Below the pieces are notes generated by a model, which saw only the letters and a list, made by a program, of their open reading frames with translations, searched no databases and was not told the origin of the DNA. Source: DALYJJ01 sp031969915 (GTDB lineage Bacteria; Acidobacteriota; Terriglobia; Bryobacterales; Bryobacteraceae). Taken from it: a DNA stretch of 29,992 nucleotides. The position numbers were made by a program, and so were the translations under genes. This document shows, piece after piece, positions 7,938 through 15,852 of the stretch. The DNA is taken from assembly GCA_031969915.1 (NCBI GenBank), contig DALYJJ010000077.1, forward strand, positions 1 through 29,992. Direction: 5' to 3'. Within the stretch, counting starts at the first letter, position 1. Each line of letters starts with the position of its first letter.

Positions 7938-8911
7938 AGACAAGAGTCGCGGTTTTGTTTGGGGGCCGGAGCGGCGAACACGAGGTTTCGCTGCGCTCGG
8001 CGAAGTCGATTATCGGCGCGCTCGACCCGTCGAAGTACGAAGTGGAGCCGATTCTGATCGGGAAGGACGGCAAGTGGTCGCCGCGGGCGATCAGTCCGGA
8101 ACCGGGCGGGAATCCGGGCATCGACGTGGTGTTCCCGGTGCTGCATGGCACGTTCGGCGAGGACGGCACGGTGCAAGGGCTGCTGGAGATGGCGGACCTG
8201 CCGTACGCGGGCGCGGGCGTGATGGCCTCGGCGGTCTCCATGGACAAGGAGTTCATGAAGCGGCTCTGCGTGGAGCGGGGGCTGCCGGTGGTGGAGTACG
8301 TGATGGTGAGCCGCGACGATCTGCGCTTCGACGAAGTGCGGGCGCCGTTCCCGTATCCGGTGTTCGTGAAGCCGGCCAACCTGGGATCGTCGGTGGGGAT
8401 TTCCAAAGCCCGCAACGGGGAAGAATTGCGCGCGGCGCTGGAACTGGCGGCTTCGTTCGATCGCAAGATCATCGTGGAGCGGGGCATCACGGGGCGCGAG
8501 TTCGAATGCTCGGTGCTGGGTAACGATCGCCCGGAGGCGGCGACGCCGTGTGAGATTCTGCCTTCCCGCGAGTTCTACGACTACGAAGACAAATACATCC
8601 TCGATACCGCGCGCATCGAACTGCCCGCGAAGCTGACGCCGGAACAGACGGCCGAAGTGCGGCGGCTGGCGGTGGAGTGCTATCGAGCGGTGGGCTGCGA
8701 GGGCATGGGGCGCGTGGATTTCCTGATGGAGTCGGCGACCGGCGCGTTCTTCATCAACGAGATCAACACGATTCCCGGTTTCACGTCGATCAGCATGTAC
8801 CCGAAGATGTGGGAGCATGCGGGCGTGCCCTTTGCGGAGTTGGTGGAGCGGCTGATCCAACTGGCGCTGGAACGCCACCGGGCCAAGCAGGCGACGCGTT
8901 TCAGCTTGTAA
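7934..8911 (+). CDS. ddl: D-alanine--D-alanine ligase
   Basis: An ATP-grasp ligase that makes the D-Ala-D-Ala dipeptide of peptidoglycan; 325 residues, cytoplasmic. The N-terminus has VAVLFGGRSGEHEVSLRSA. PVLHGTFGEDGTVQGLLE and YAGAGVMASAVSMDK are diagnostic of Ddl. The ATP-grasp core shows PVFVKPANLGSSVGISK, IVERGITGREFECSVLG, and the Mg-binding end GRVDFLM...FINEINTIPGFTSISMYPK. GTG 7934 makes a 4-nt GTGA overlap with the arginase stop, and the encoded protein then begins VKTRVAVLFGG. An apparent in-frame extension upstream lies inside asnS and the arginase gene and is not coding. It is the last gene of the run starting at ggt. Confidence 0.96.
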   Translation: MKTRVAVLFGGRSGEHEVSLRSAKSIIGALDPSKYEVEPILIGKDGKWSPRAISPEPGGNPGIDVVFPVLHGTFGEDGTVQGLLEMADLPYAGAGVMASAVSMDKEFMKRLCVERGLPVVEYVMVSRDDLRFDEVRAPFPYPVFVKPANLGSSVGISKARNGEELRAALELAASFDRKIIVERGITGREFECSVLGNDRPEAATPCEILPSREFYDYEDKYILDTARIELPAKLTPEQTAEVRRLAVECYRAVGCEGMGRVDFLMESATGAFFINEINTIPGFTSISMYPKMWEHAGVPFAELVERLIQLALERHRAKQATRFSL

Positions 8912-8925
8912 ACAAAGACGCGGGC

Positions 8926-8931
8926 TACACT
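8926..8931 (+). promoter_or_regulatory. candidate -10 element close to the S41 protease start
   Basis: TACACT lies 8 nt before the ATG at 8940, in the 28-nt gap after ddl. Together with the similar hexamers before ggt and the FG-GAP gene it suggests near-leaderless transcription. A GGAAG between the two could instead be a short-spaced Shine-Dalgarno. Confidence 0.25.
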
Positions 8932-8939
8932 GGAAGCAG

Positions 8940-10370
8940 ATGTTCGCCTGGATGCCCGTGCTGGCGCTTCTGGCCTCGACGCCGGAGGACATCGAAGCCA
9001 GCGTCAAGCGGTTTATCGAGATCTTCGCCCTGGTGGAGGATCATGCGGCCGATCCGGTGTCCGCGGAGCGGGCCTTCTACGAAGGCGCGATTCCGGGGAT
9101 GATGAAGCGGCTGGATCCGCACTCGGCGTTTTTCGATCCGGGGCAGTTCGACCAGCTCAAGGAGCTGGAGAACTCGATTCGGAAAGGGTTCGGCAGCGTG
9201 GTATCGGTGCTGCCGGGGCGGGTGGTGGTGCTGCAAACGCTGGCCGGGGCGCCCTCGGCGCGCGCGGGGATCGCTCCGGGCGACGAGATCCTGGCGATCA
9301 ACAACATCGCGCTGAACCGGCTGGAGCCCGAGCAACTGATCGCGGTGCTCTCGCAGGCCCGGCAGAAGCCGGCGCACCTGGTGGTGCGGCGCTACGGGAA
9401 CGCACGGCTTCTGGAGTTCACGCTGATTCCCGAGGACATGCAGGCGCCGACGGTGGAGCGCGTATTCACATTGACGCCGGGTGTGGGATACGTGCGGGTG
9501 ACCAGTTTCGATGTGCATACGGGCAAGGAGATTCGCTCGGCGATTGAGCGGTTGGGAGGAGCGAAGCTGAAGGCGCTGGTGTTGGACCTTCGCAACAACA
9601 CCGGCGGCGTGATGGGAGCGGCGCTGGAGGCGGCGTCGCTGTTTCTGGAGCCCGGCCGGAAGCTGGTGAGCGTGAAAGGGCGCGCGGCTTCGGTGGCGAA
9701 GGACATCGAAGTGCCGGCGGGCCAGGTACGGTACGAATTCCCGGTGGCGGTGCTGATCAACGGGAAGAGCGCGAGTGCGGCGGAGATTGTGACCGGGGCG
9801 CTGCAGGACCAGAAGCGCGCGATGGTGCTGGGAGAGGTGAGCTTCGGCAAGGGACTGGTGCAGAGCGTGTACCCGCTGTCGCAGAACACGGGCATCGCTC
9901 TGACCACGGCCTTCTATTACACGCCGTCGGGGCGCTCGATTCAAAAGCCGCTGCCGGGGAGCCAATTGGATGCGGCGACGAAGCGCGAAACGCAAGGCGG
10001 CATTCAGCCGGACCTGGTGGTCTATCCGGAAGCGAATTCGCGTCTGGGGATGGTGATCGAAGCGACGGGGTCGTTCACCTCGTTCGCGACGTCCTACCGG
10101 GACCGTGTGCGAACGATCCCGCTGGCGTTCGAGGTGACGCCGGCGATCCTGGACGAATTCCAGGCCTATCTATCGGAGCGCCAAATCCGGCCGGCGGTGG
10201 TGGAGTGGTCGCGGGACCGCGAGTGGATCCGGAGCCGGTTGAAGCAGGAGATCTTCAACCAGCAATTCGGCGTGGAACGGGGCGACGAAATCGAACTGGA
10301 GCGGGACCCGGTGGTGCTGCGGGCGCGGGAGGAACTGGAGGCGGCGGCGAAGGCGGCGCCGCGCCGGTAG
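8940..10370 (+). CDS. S41-family C-terminal processing peptidase (CtpA-like)
   Basis: A serine protease of the tail-specific/C-terminal processing family, acting outside the cytoplasmic membrane; 476 residues. A short hydrophobic N-terminus may be a weak export signal. An N-terminal helical region with FFDPGQFDQL follows, then a PDZ domain (about 95-165, with GAPSARAGIAPGDEILAINNI). The S41 core has GVGYVRVTSFDVHTG, ALVLDLRNNTGGVMGAALE, INGKSASAAEIVTGALQD with catalytic Ser279, and FGKGLVQSVYPL with Lys304. Their 25-residue spacing equals that of characterised family members. A C-terminal helical tail of about 110 residues follows GGIQPDLVV. It starts 28 nt after ddl. The substrate is unknown. 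Confidence 0.94.
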   Translation: MFAWMPVLALLASTPEDIEASVKRFIEIFALVEDHAADPVSAERAFYEGAIPGMMKRLDPHSAFFDPGQFDQLKELENSIRKGFGSVVSVLPGRVVVLQTLAGAPSARAGIAPGDEILAINNIALNRLEPEQLIAVLSQARQKPAHLVVRRYGNARLLEFTLIPEDMQAPTVERVFTLTPGVGYVRVTSFDVHTGKEIRSAIERLGGAKLKALVLDLRNNTGGVMGAALEAASLFLEPGRKLVSVKGRAASVAKDIEVPAGQVRYEFPVAVLINGKSASAAEIVTGALQDQKRAMVLGEVSFGKGLVQSVYPLSQNTGIALTTAFYYTPSGRSIQKPLPGSQLDAATKRETQGGIQPDLVVYPEANSRLGMVIEATGSFTSFATSYRDRVRTIPLAFEVTPAILDEFQAYLSERQIRPAVVEWSRDREWIRSRLKQEIFNQQFGVERGDEIELERDPVVLRAREELEAAAKAAPRR

Positions 10371-10372
10371 CG

Positions 10373-11932
10373 TCAGCGGCCCGCCTTTTCCATGAGGGTG
10401 CGGAACCGCGGCGAGCCCCAGAGACCCACGAAGGCGGGTTCCGAACGGAGCATCACGGCGGACGGCCTGCGGGCCCGGACGGCTTCTTCGATGGCTTCGA
10501 GAGCAGCGTCGGTTTCGCCGAGCCACGCCAGGCGCACGGCGCGCGCGTACGGATTTCGCGTACGCGTGGCGACGAACTGACGGAACAGGAGCACGATGGC
10601 GTCGGTGGGATTCCTGGGTTCCCGGAAGCCGGGGGGCGCGAGGGGGCGCATCGCCGCCCAGGCCTCGGCGTGTTTGCCCTGGTAGAGGAGGGCGAGGGCG
10701 AGGCAGGATTGGGCCTCTCGCAGGCCCGGTTCCAATTCCAAAGCGCGCCGGGCCTGGCGCGCGGACTCCTCGAATTCGTGGGCTTGCAGATAAATCCAGG
10801 CCGCGCCGGCGTTGATGGGGGCGGAGAGCGGATCGAGCGCGATGGCGCGGCGAACACTCGCCACGGCCTCCGCCCGCCGCCCCGAGGTCACCAGGAACCA
10901 GGCCATATCCTGGTGCGCCGTGGCGGCGCTGGGACTGGCCTCCAGCGACCTGCGCAACAGGCGCTCCGCTTCGCGCCAATCCCAATCGCGCCAGAGGTGG
11001 ACGTTGGCCAGGGCCTGCATCGCCTCGGCGTTCAGCGGATTGCGCCGCAGCGCCTCCTGCGCGGCGCGCCGGGCGCGTTCGAGCAGCGCCTCGTCGCCGT
11101 TGCGGCGCGCCAGCGCGACGAGCGACTCCGCCATTCCCGACCACGCCCGATCGCAACGCTGTTCGATGCGCGACGCCTCTTCGAACAGACTGGCGCTTCG
11201 CTGGTAGCCTTCTTCGGTGCCCTTGGCCTGCAGAGTGCGCGCGTTGCGAAGGGGCTCCCAACAGCCGCGGCACTGATCGGAGAGGTCGGCGCGATGGCTC
11301 GCGTCGGGGTAGAGCAGTTCAAAGACCTTGCCGGAGAGCTGGCTGGCGATGTCGCGATCGAAGCTGGTTTGGGCCAGGTCGGCATGCACGGTCCAGGACC
11401 GGATCTGCACGTTGCGGCGAGCGTCGATCAGACGGGCCACGGCCTCCAGGCGGGAGCCGTCGCGGCGCAGCTTTCCAAGGAGAACGTAGTCGGCCCGCAG
11501 GACGTCGCGCACCTGGCGCGCACTGGGCTCGCGGGCGGCGAACTGCATCGACGAGTCGCGCCCGGTGACCAGCAGGCGCCCGGGAGGCCGGCTGCCGATC
11601 TGGTGGATCAACTCGTTGAGCAGTTCCGAACGCACCTGGTGGAGGCTGGGGTCCGCGCCGGTAGCGAACGGGAGCACAGCGAACCGCGGCGGTTCGGAGC
11701 GCCAGTAGAATCGAGCGGTGAAAACCAGGAGTGCCAGGGCCGTCAACGACGCGGCCGCGAGCCAGGGCCAGAGCGGCGCTGGGCGCTGGGGTGGGGCAGG
11801 CGGAGAGCCGCCGCGCCACAGGTGCGGCACGTGGACGGGTTGGGGCATGAGGGGTGCGGCGATTCCACTCCGGCGGAGCATTGGCGGCGGGCCGGAAGGG
11901 AAGACGCCCGCAGCCCTGGCTTCCGTGCGCAT
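10373..11932 (-). CDS. membrane-anchored TPR protein with TolB-like N-terminal region
   Basis: A 519-residue protein. Residues about 1-50 are Pro/Arg-rich and presumably cytoplasmic. One membrane helix follows (LWPWLAAASLTALALLVFTA), then an extracytoplasmic part beginning PPRFAVLPFATG. That sequence resembles the segment found in CadC-like and adenylate-cyclase-associated TPR proteins. The C-terminal half holds at least three TPR units (NAEAMQALANVHLWRDW, AATAHQDMAWFLVTSGRR, APINAGAAWIYLQAHEF and following). Proteins of this plan in Acidobacteria often begin with a winged-helix DNA-binding domain; here the cytoplasmic part is too short for one. ATG 11932 is chosen because AAGG lies 9 nt upstream, and the frame further upstream runs antisense to mscS. 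Function unknown; protein interaction or signalling is likely. Confidence 0.82.
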   Translation of the reverse strand: MRTEARAAGVFPSGPPPMLRRSGIAAPLMPQPVHVPHLWRGGSPPAPPQRPAPLWPWLAAASLTALALLVFTARFYWRSEPPRFAVLPFATGADPSLHQVRSELLNELIHQIGSRPPGRLLVTGRDSSMQFAAREPSARQVRDVLRADYVLLGKLRRDGSRLEAVARLIDARRNVQIRSWTVHADLAQTSFDRDIASQLSGKVFELLYPDASHRADLSDQCRGCWEPLRNARTLQAKGTEEGYQRSASLFEEASRIEQRCDRAWSGMAESLVALARRNGDEALLERARRAAQEALRRNPLNAEAMQALANVHLWRDWDWREAERLLRRSLEASPSAATAHQDMAWFLVTSGRRAEAVASVRRAIALDPLSAPINAGAAWIYLQAHEFEESARQARRALELEPGLREAQSCLALALLYQGKHAEAWAAMRPLAPPGFREPRNPTDAIVLLFRQFVATRTRNPYARAVRLAWLGETDAALEAIEEAVRARRPSAVMLRSEPAFVGLWGSPRFRTLMEKAGR

Positions 11933-12021
11933 GTGTAACAACCTTGGACGTGGCAGTGTCTCAAGAGTTCCGCCGCGCGGCGTAACATTTTTCCCGCTGC
12001 CGGGGGCGCGGCGGGAACGGC

Positions 12022-12027
12022 TATAAT
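12022..12027 (+). promoter_or_regulatory. -10 element of the mscS promoter
   Basis: A perfect TATAAT in the 141-nt divergent gap, 46 nt before the ATG at 12074. No good -35 is seen at 16-18 nt (the 17-nt position reads GCCGGG), so an activator or another sigma contact may be needed. A leader of about 40 nt would result. Confidence 0.5.
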
Positions 12028-12063
12028 CCAACGTGCGCCAGCACCCACGGCGCACACAGAAAC

Positions 12064-12069
12064 AGGAGG
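12064..12069 (+). promoter_or_regulatory. strong Shine-Dalgarno of mscS
   Basis: AGGAGG followed by ACCC and the ATG at 12074 is the best ribosome-binding site in the window and fixes the start. Most other starts here have weak or no complementarity to 16S rRNA. Confidence 0.75.
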
Positions 12070-12073
12070 ACCC

Positions 12074-12892
12074 ATGGATACACAAGCGCTCCTTGCCAGC
12101 CTGAACGCGAACCTGATCAGCATCGGCTGGAAACTGGTCGGCGCCCTGGTGCTTTGGATCGTAGGACGCTGGCTGATCCGATTCGGGATGAAGCTGCTGG
12201 GCGGCGGAATGCGGTCGCAGGGTGTGGAAGGCACCATCATCCGCTACGTCCAGAACACGGTGAGCGTACTGCTCACGATCATCCTGGTGATCGCCATTCT
12301 CGAGGTGTTCGGCGTCCAGACCACGACGTTTGCGGCGTTGCTGGCGGGGGCGGGGCTGGCGGTGGGCGCGGCGTGGAGCGGACTGCTGGCCAACTTCGCG
12401 GCGGGAGCGTTCCTGGTGATTCTCCGGCCCTTCAAGGTAGGCGACTTCATCAGCGCCGGCGGCGTGGTGGGCACGGTGGAAGAGATCGGGCTTTTCGTCA
12501 CCACGATCAACACTCCGGACAACGTGCGGACGTTCGTGGGCAACAACAAGGTGTTCGGCGACAACATTCAGAACTTCACCGCGAACCCGCACCGGCGGGT
12601 GGATCTGACGGTGCAGGTGGCGCACGCGGTGGGTGTGGACGAGTTGATCGCGCGCATCGGCTCAGAGATCGCGCGCATCCCGAACGTGCTCTCGACGCCG
12701 GCCCCCGATGTGAAGGTTCTGGCGCACAGCCCGACGGGATGCACGCTGGCGGTGCGGCCGTACACGCACAACGACAATTACTGGCAGGTCTATTTCGATT
12801 CGCAGGCCAAGTTGCGGGCGATTCTGGGAGCGGCGGGCTATCCGGCGCCGCAGACGGTGGTGGAGATCAACGCCGCCGGCGCGGGAGCTTAG
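12074..12892 (+). CDS. MscS-type mechanosensitive ion channel
   Basis: A 272-residue small-conductance mechanosensitive channel that opens under membrane tension to relieve hypo-osmotic shock. Three hydrophobic stretches are seen: TM1 at about 15-35, TM2 at about 62-82, and the pore helix TM3 (FAALLAGAGLAVGAAWSGLLANFAAGAFLVI), with the Gly/Ala ridge typical of MscS. The cytoplasmic beta domain follows (RPFKVGDFISAGGVVGTVEEIGLFVTTINTPDN and VGNNKVFGDNIQNFT), then the C-terminal alpha/beta part. Length and order match E. coli MscS. It has its own promoter and a strong ribosome-binding site, and stands alone between a divergent TPR gene and a convergent oxidoreductase gene. Confidence 0.95.
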   Translation: MDTQALLASLNANLISIGWKLVGALVLWIVGRWLIRFGMKLLGGGMRSQGVEGTIIRYVQNTVSVLLTIILVIAILEVFGVQTTTFAALLAGAGLAVGAAWSGLLANFAAGAFLVILRPFKVGDFISAGGVVGTVEEIGLFVTTINTPDNVRTFVGNNKVFGDNIQNFTANPHRRVDLTVQVAHAVGVDELIARIGSEIARIPNVLSTPAPDVKVLAHSPTGCTLAVRPYTHNDNYWQVYFDSQAKLRAILGAAGYPAPQTVVEINAAGAGA

Positions 12893-12897
12893 GAAGA

Positions 12898-12940
12898 CGA
12901 ATCCCGGACCGACGCTTGCGGGCGCGCGGTCCGGGATTCG
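12898..12940. terminator. bidirectional hairpin between mscS and the oxidoreductase gene
   Basis: A perfect 13-bp inverted repeat, CGAATCCCGGACC at 12898-12910 and its complement at 12928-12940, surrounds a 17-nt loop that is itself GC-rich. It lies between two convergent stop codons (12892 and 12948). There is no strong U-tract on either side, so release may depend on a factor, or the hairpin may mainly protect 3' ends. Confidence 0.7.
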
Positions 12941-12947
12941 ATTGCGA

Positions 12948-14567
12948 TCAGCCGTTCAGCGTCCAGCCGTCGCGGTATTTGCGCTTCAGCCAGTCGTTGG
13001 CTTCGTCCATGTTGGTGACGCGGCCGGCGGCGCCGTCGTATTCCAGGCGCTTGCCGGCGCGGTGGGCGACGAGGCCGAGCAGCATCTGCTCGATCATGGA
13101 GCCGGAATAATCGAAGTCACAGTGAGTTTTGCTGCTGGTGCCGTGCACGACGGAGTTGCTCTTGCCTTTGCAGGCATCCAGCCAGTCGCGCTGGAAGGCG
13201 TCGGGTGTGAAGGCGCGGCCGGCTTTCTCGCCCTCGGCCATCATTCTCACCACTTCGTTCGGCATGCCGATGGCGGCGGGGATGTTGCCTTCCAACTGTT
13301 GGATCACCGGGAACCCATTGGCTTGCGGTTCGGCATTGGGCCAGGCGGTGAAGCCTTTGGGCAGTTCGGGGCGCTGGAAGGCGGGGCGGCCGCCGCCGGG
13401 CCCACCGGGTCCGCCGGGCCGGCGGGGAGGCGCCTGAGTGGGCTGCCCGGTACCGCCGACCAGGGGCAGAAGCTGGCCGGCGCCGCGGCGCTTGTAATAG
13501 GTGAAGTCGCCGTCGTCGTTGTTCGGAATCAGAACGCGGGTGGTGAAGTCGGCCAGGATGCTGCCCTTCGTTCCTTCGAAGATGGCGCCGTTGCCGATGC
13601 GGCTGACGTCGATGTAGTTTTTCGGCGCCTCGGGCTTCAGGCCGCCCTGATACCAGATGTTCTTGATGGCGCCGCGCCAGGAGTTGGCGGGGAGTTCGAA
13701 GGTCACCTTGCACTTCACGGGGCAGATGTCGGGATGGTATTTGTCGGTGAGTTCCTGGTCCACGTCAATGCCCGTGGGCAGGCCGGCGTCGATCACGTTC
13801 CACACCAGGTCCATAGTGTGCGCGCCCATGTCGCCGATCTGGCCCACGCCGAAGTCGCGGTACATATTCCAGAACAGGCAGTTGAGGCCGTTCGAGCCGC
13901 CGAAATACTGCGGGCTGTAGGGATGATAGGGCGAGGGTCCGATCCACTGTTCGTAGTGCAGCGAGGCCGGGGGCTGGCCTTCGGCCTGCGGATATCCGGG
14001 GCGGGGCAAGCGCCGGCTGTCCCAGCTATGCACGGTGTGCACGTCGCCGATGGCGCCGTCCAGGATGAGCTCTCGCAGGCGCTCGAAGTTGGGGAAGGCA
14101 TGGCGCTGGGTGCCGTGCTGGGTGGCGACTTTCGCTTTGCGCTTCAGGTAATTCGCGCGCACCACGCGGCACTCCTCGACGGAGATGCCCAGTGGTTTCT
14201 CGCAAAACACGTGCATATCGCGGTTGAGCGCCCAGTTGGCGATGAAGGCATGATGATGATCCGCGGTGCAGATGATGACCGCTTCGACGTCTTTCTGATC
14301 GAGCACGCGCCGCCAGTCCCAATGGGTCTTGGCTTTCGGGAAGAGTTCGAGGGCTTCCTTCATGCGCAGTTCGTTCACGTCGCACAGCGCGACGACGTTC
14401 TCCGTCTTCAGCACGTTATAGTGCGCGGTGCCGCGCCCCCACACGCCGATGAGCGCGATATTGAGCCGGTTACTGGGCGCGTTCTGGCCGCGCAGCGTAC
14501 CGCTCTTCAAGATGGTGAGTCCCGCCGCGGCGCCCGCCGCCGACTTCAAGAGATCCCGTCTTTCCAT
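12948..14567 (-). CDS. Tat-exported Gfo/Idh/MocA-family oxidoreductase
   Basis: A 539-residue NAD(P)-dependent sugar or polyol oxidoreductase of the glucose-fructose oxidoreductase/inositol dehydrogenase family. The N-terminus is a twin-arginine signal (RRDLLKSAAGAAAGLTIL), so it is probably exported folded with its cofactor. The Rossmann part begins LNIALIGVWGRGTAHYNVL and continues ALCDVN, VIICTADHHHAFI and the family signature HVFCEKPLG. The C-terminal part has DMGAHTMDLVW. A Pro/Gly-rich segment (APPRRPGGPGGPGGGRP, near residue 385) interrupts the fold. AGGAG lies about 8 nt before the ATG. It is monocistronic and convergent with mscS. The substrate is not evident. Confidence 0.93.
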   Translation of the reverse strand: MERRDLLKSAAGAAAGLTILKSGTLRGQNAPSNRLNIALIGVWGRGTAHYNVLKTENVVALCDVNELRMKEALELFPKAKTHWDWRRVLDQKDVEAVIICTADHHHAFIANWALNRDMHVFCEKPLGISVEECRVVRANYLKRKAKVATQHGTQRHAFPNFERLRELILDGAIGDVHTVHSWDSRRLPRPGYPQAEGQPPASLHYEQWIGPSPYHPYSPQYFGGSNGLNCLFWNMYRDFGVGQIGDMGAHTMDLVWNVIDAGLPTGIDVDQELTDKYHPDICPVKCKVTFELPANSWRGAIKNIWYQGGLKPEAPKNYIDVSRIGNGAIFEGTKGSILADFTTRVLIPNNDDGDFTYYKRRGAGQLLPLVGGTGQPTQAPPRRPGGPGGPGGGRPAFQRPELPKGFTAWPNAEPQANGFPVIQQLEGNIPAAIGMPNEVVRMMAEGEKAGRAFTPDAFQRDWLDACKGKSNSVVHGTSSKTHCDFDYSGSMIEQMLLGLVAHRAGKRLEYDGAAGRVTNMDEANDWLKRKYRDGWTLNG

Positions 14568-14669
14568 GCCCGTTGCTCCTTTTTCTAGCGGACTCGGCGG
14601 TCCGTTTCTCTATCCAGGCAAACAATATCAGGACGGCGGGCGGCGTGGCAAACGTTACCCCGGTGTGAA

Positions 14670-15824
14670 ATGCTAAACCGCATGATGCGTGCGGCGGTGG
14701 TGCTGCTTGCGGCTGGAGCGGCGTATGGGCAGCCGGCGATGTCGATCGGCGAGCGCGTGCAGTTGCGCTCGGAGTTGCTGAACGAACAGCGTCACCTGGT
14801 AGTGGTCAAGCCGGCGGGCTACGACGCCAGCCGCGAGCGCTACCCGGCGCTGTACCTGCTCGACGGCGATGAACACTACTTCCACACCGCGGGCCTGCTG
14901 GCGTTCCTGGCGCGCAACGGCCGTATGCCGAATGTGCTTCTGGTGGCGGTCTCCACGCTGAATCGCAACCGCGACCTGACGCCGCCTTCCGAGGACGAAA
15001 ACGAGAAGCGTTTTTTTCCGCAACGCGGCGGAGCGGATTTGTTTTTGCGGCACATGGAGGAAGAGTTGATTCCGTTCGTGGAGAAAACGTATCGCGTGCG
15101 CCCCTACCGGATTCTGGTGGGGCATTCGCTCGGAGGCTTGTTCGCGCTTCACGCGCTGACCGGGCGCCCGGCGCTGTTTCAAGGCTGGGTCGCGATCAGC
15201 CCGAGTGTGCAGTGGAACAAACTGGCGCTGGTGGCGCGGATGGATGAGTTTCTGCGCAACACACCCGAACTGGCCGCGGACTTGTACCTGGCGACGGGCG
15301 ATGAGGGCGGCACGATGTTGAGCGGGTTGCGCCGGGTCTGCGCGTCGCTGGGGGAGCGCTCGCCGCGCGGCCTGCGCTGGAATTTCCGGCAGTTCGAAGA
15401 CGAGAACCACGTCACCGTGCCGCACGCGGCGACCTATTCCGCGCTGACCACGATCTTCGACCAATGGGATCTGACAAGCCCGATGGCCGAATACGAGAGG
15501 CTCGGGCTCGAGGGCATCCACAAACGATTTCGCGAGGCGTCGAAGCGTTATGGCGTGGAGCGGAAGCTGCTGCCGTTCACGCTCTCACTGATTGTCGCGG
15601 GCCTGATTGAGCGCAGGCGCCTGGAAGAAGCCGAAGAACTGCTGCTGCACGATCCGAAGAGCTATCCGGCTCCGTGGAATCAACTGGACGCGTTGGCGCG
15701 TGGGTACTCGGGGCGCGGCGACAAGGCCGGTGAGATCCGGTGTTACCGGCTGTCGCTGGAGCGAAATCCGTCGAACGAGTGGGCGCGCAAGCGGCTGGCG
15801 GAGTTGGGAGCGGGCGCGCCCTGA
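14670..15824 (+). CDS. exported alpha/beta-hydrolase esterase (Fes/EsteraseD type) with TPR-like tail
   Basis: A 384-residue serine hydrolase of the putative esterase (Fes/IroE/esterase D) group. A short signal peptide (about residues 1-20) points to export. The catalytic domain shows YPALYLLDGDEHYFHTAG, the nucleophile elbow GHSLGG with Ser153, AISPSVQWN, ATGDEGG with a likely acid at Asp211, and ENHVTVPH with likely His247. After about residue 285 the protein becomes helical, with a pattern like one or two TPR units (RRRLEEAEELLLHDPKSY and GRGDKAGEIRCYRLSLERNPSNEWARKRLAEL). Met5 or Met6 are alternative starts. The FG-GAP gene begins shortly after its stop. The substrate is unknown. Confidence 0.88.
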   Translation: MLNRMMRAAVVLLAAGAAYGQPAMSIGERVQLRSELLNEQRHLVVVKPAGYDASRERYPALYLLDGDEHYFHTAGLLAFLARNGRMPNVLLVAVSTLNRNRDLTPPSEDENEKRFFPQRGGADLFLRHMEEELIPFVEKTYRVRPYRILVGHSLGGLFALHALTGRPALFQGWVAISPSVQWNKLALVARMDEFLRNTPELAADLYLATGDEGGTMLSGLRRVCASLGERSPRGLRWNFRQFEDENHVTVPHAATYSALTTIFDQWDLTSPMAEYERLGLEGIHKRFREASKRYGVERKLLPFTLSLIVAGLIERRRLEEAEELLLHDPKSYPAPWNQLDALARGYSGRGDKAGEIRCYRLSLERNPSNEWARKRLAELGAGAP

Positions 15825-15839
15825 GCGCACCACGCCCGC

Positions 15840-15845
15840 TATGAT
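15840..15845 (+). promoter_or_regulatory. candidate -10 element close to the FG-GAP gene start
   Basis: TATGAT (five of six bases) ends 7 nt before the ATG at 15853. If used, the transcript would start at or next to that ATG and exclude the upstream ATG at 15841, which lies inside the hexamer. Confidence 0.3.
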
Positions 15846-15852
15846 TGATCCC

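Noticed and set aside
14589..14604. CGGAC/GTCCG hairpin upstream of the oxidoreductase gene as a terminator
   Set aside because: Five-bp stem, and no gene ends beside it in the right orientation.
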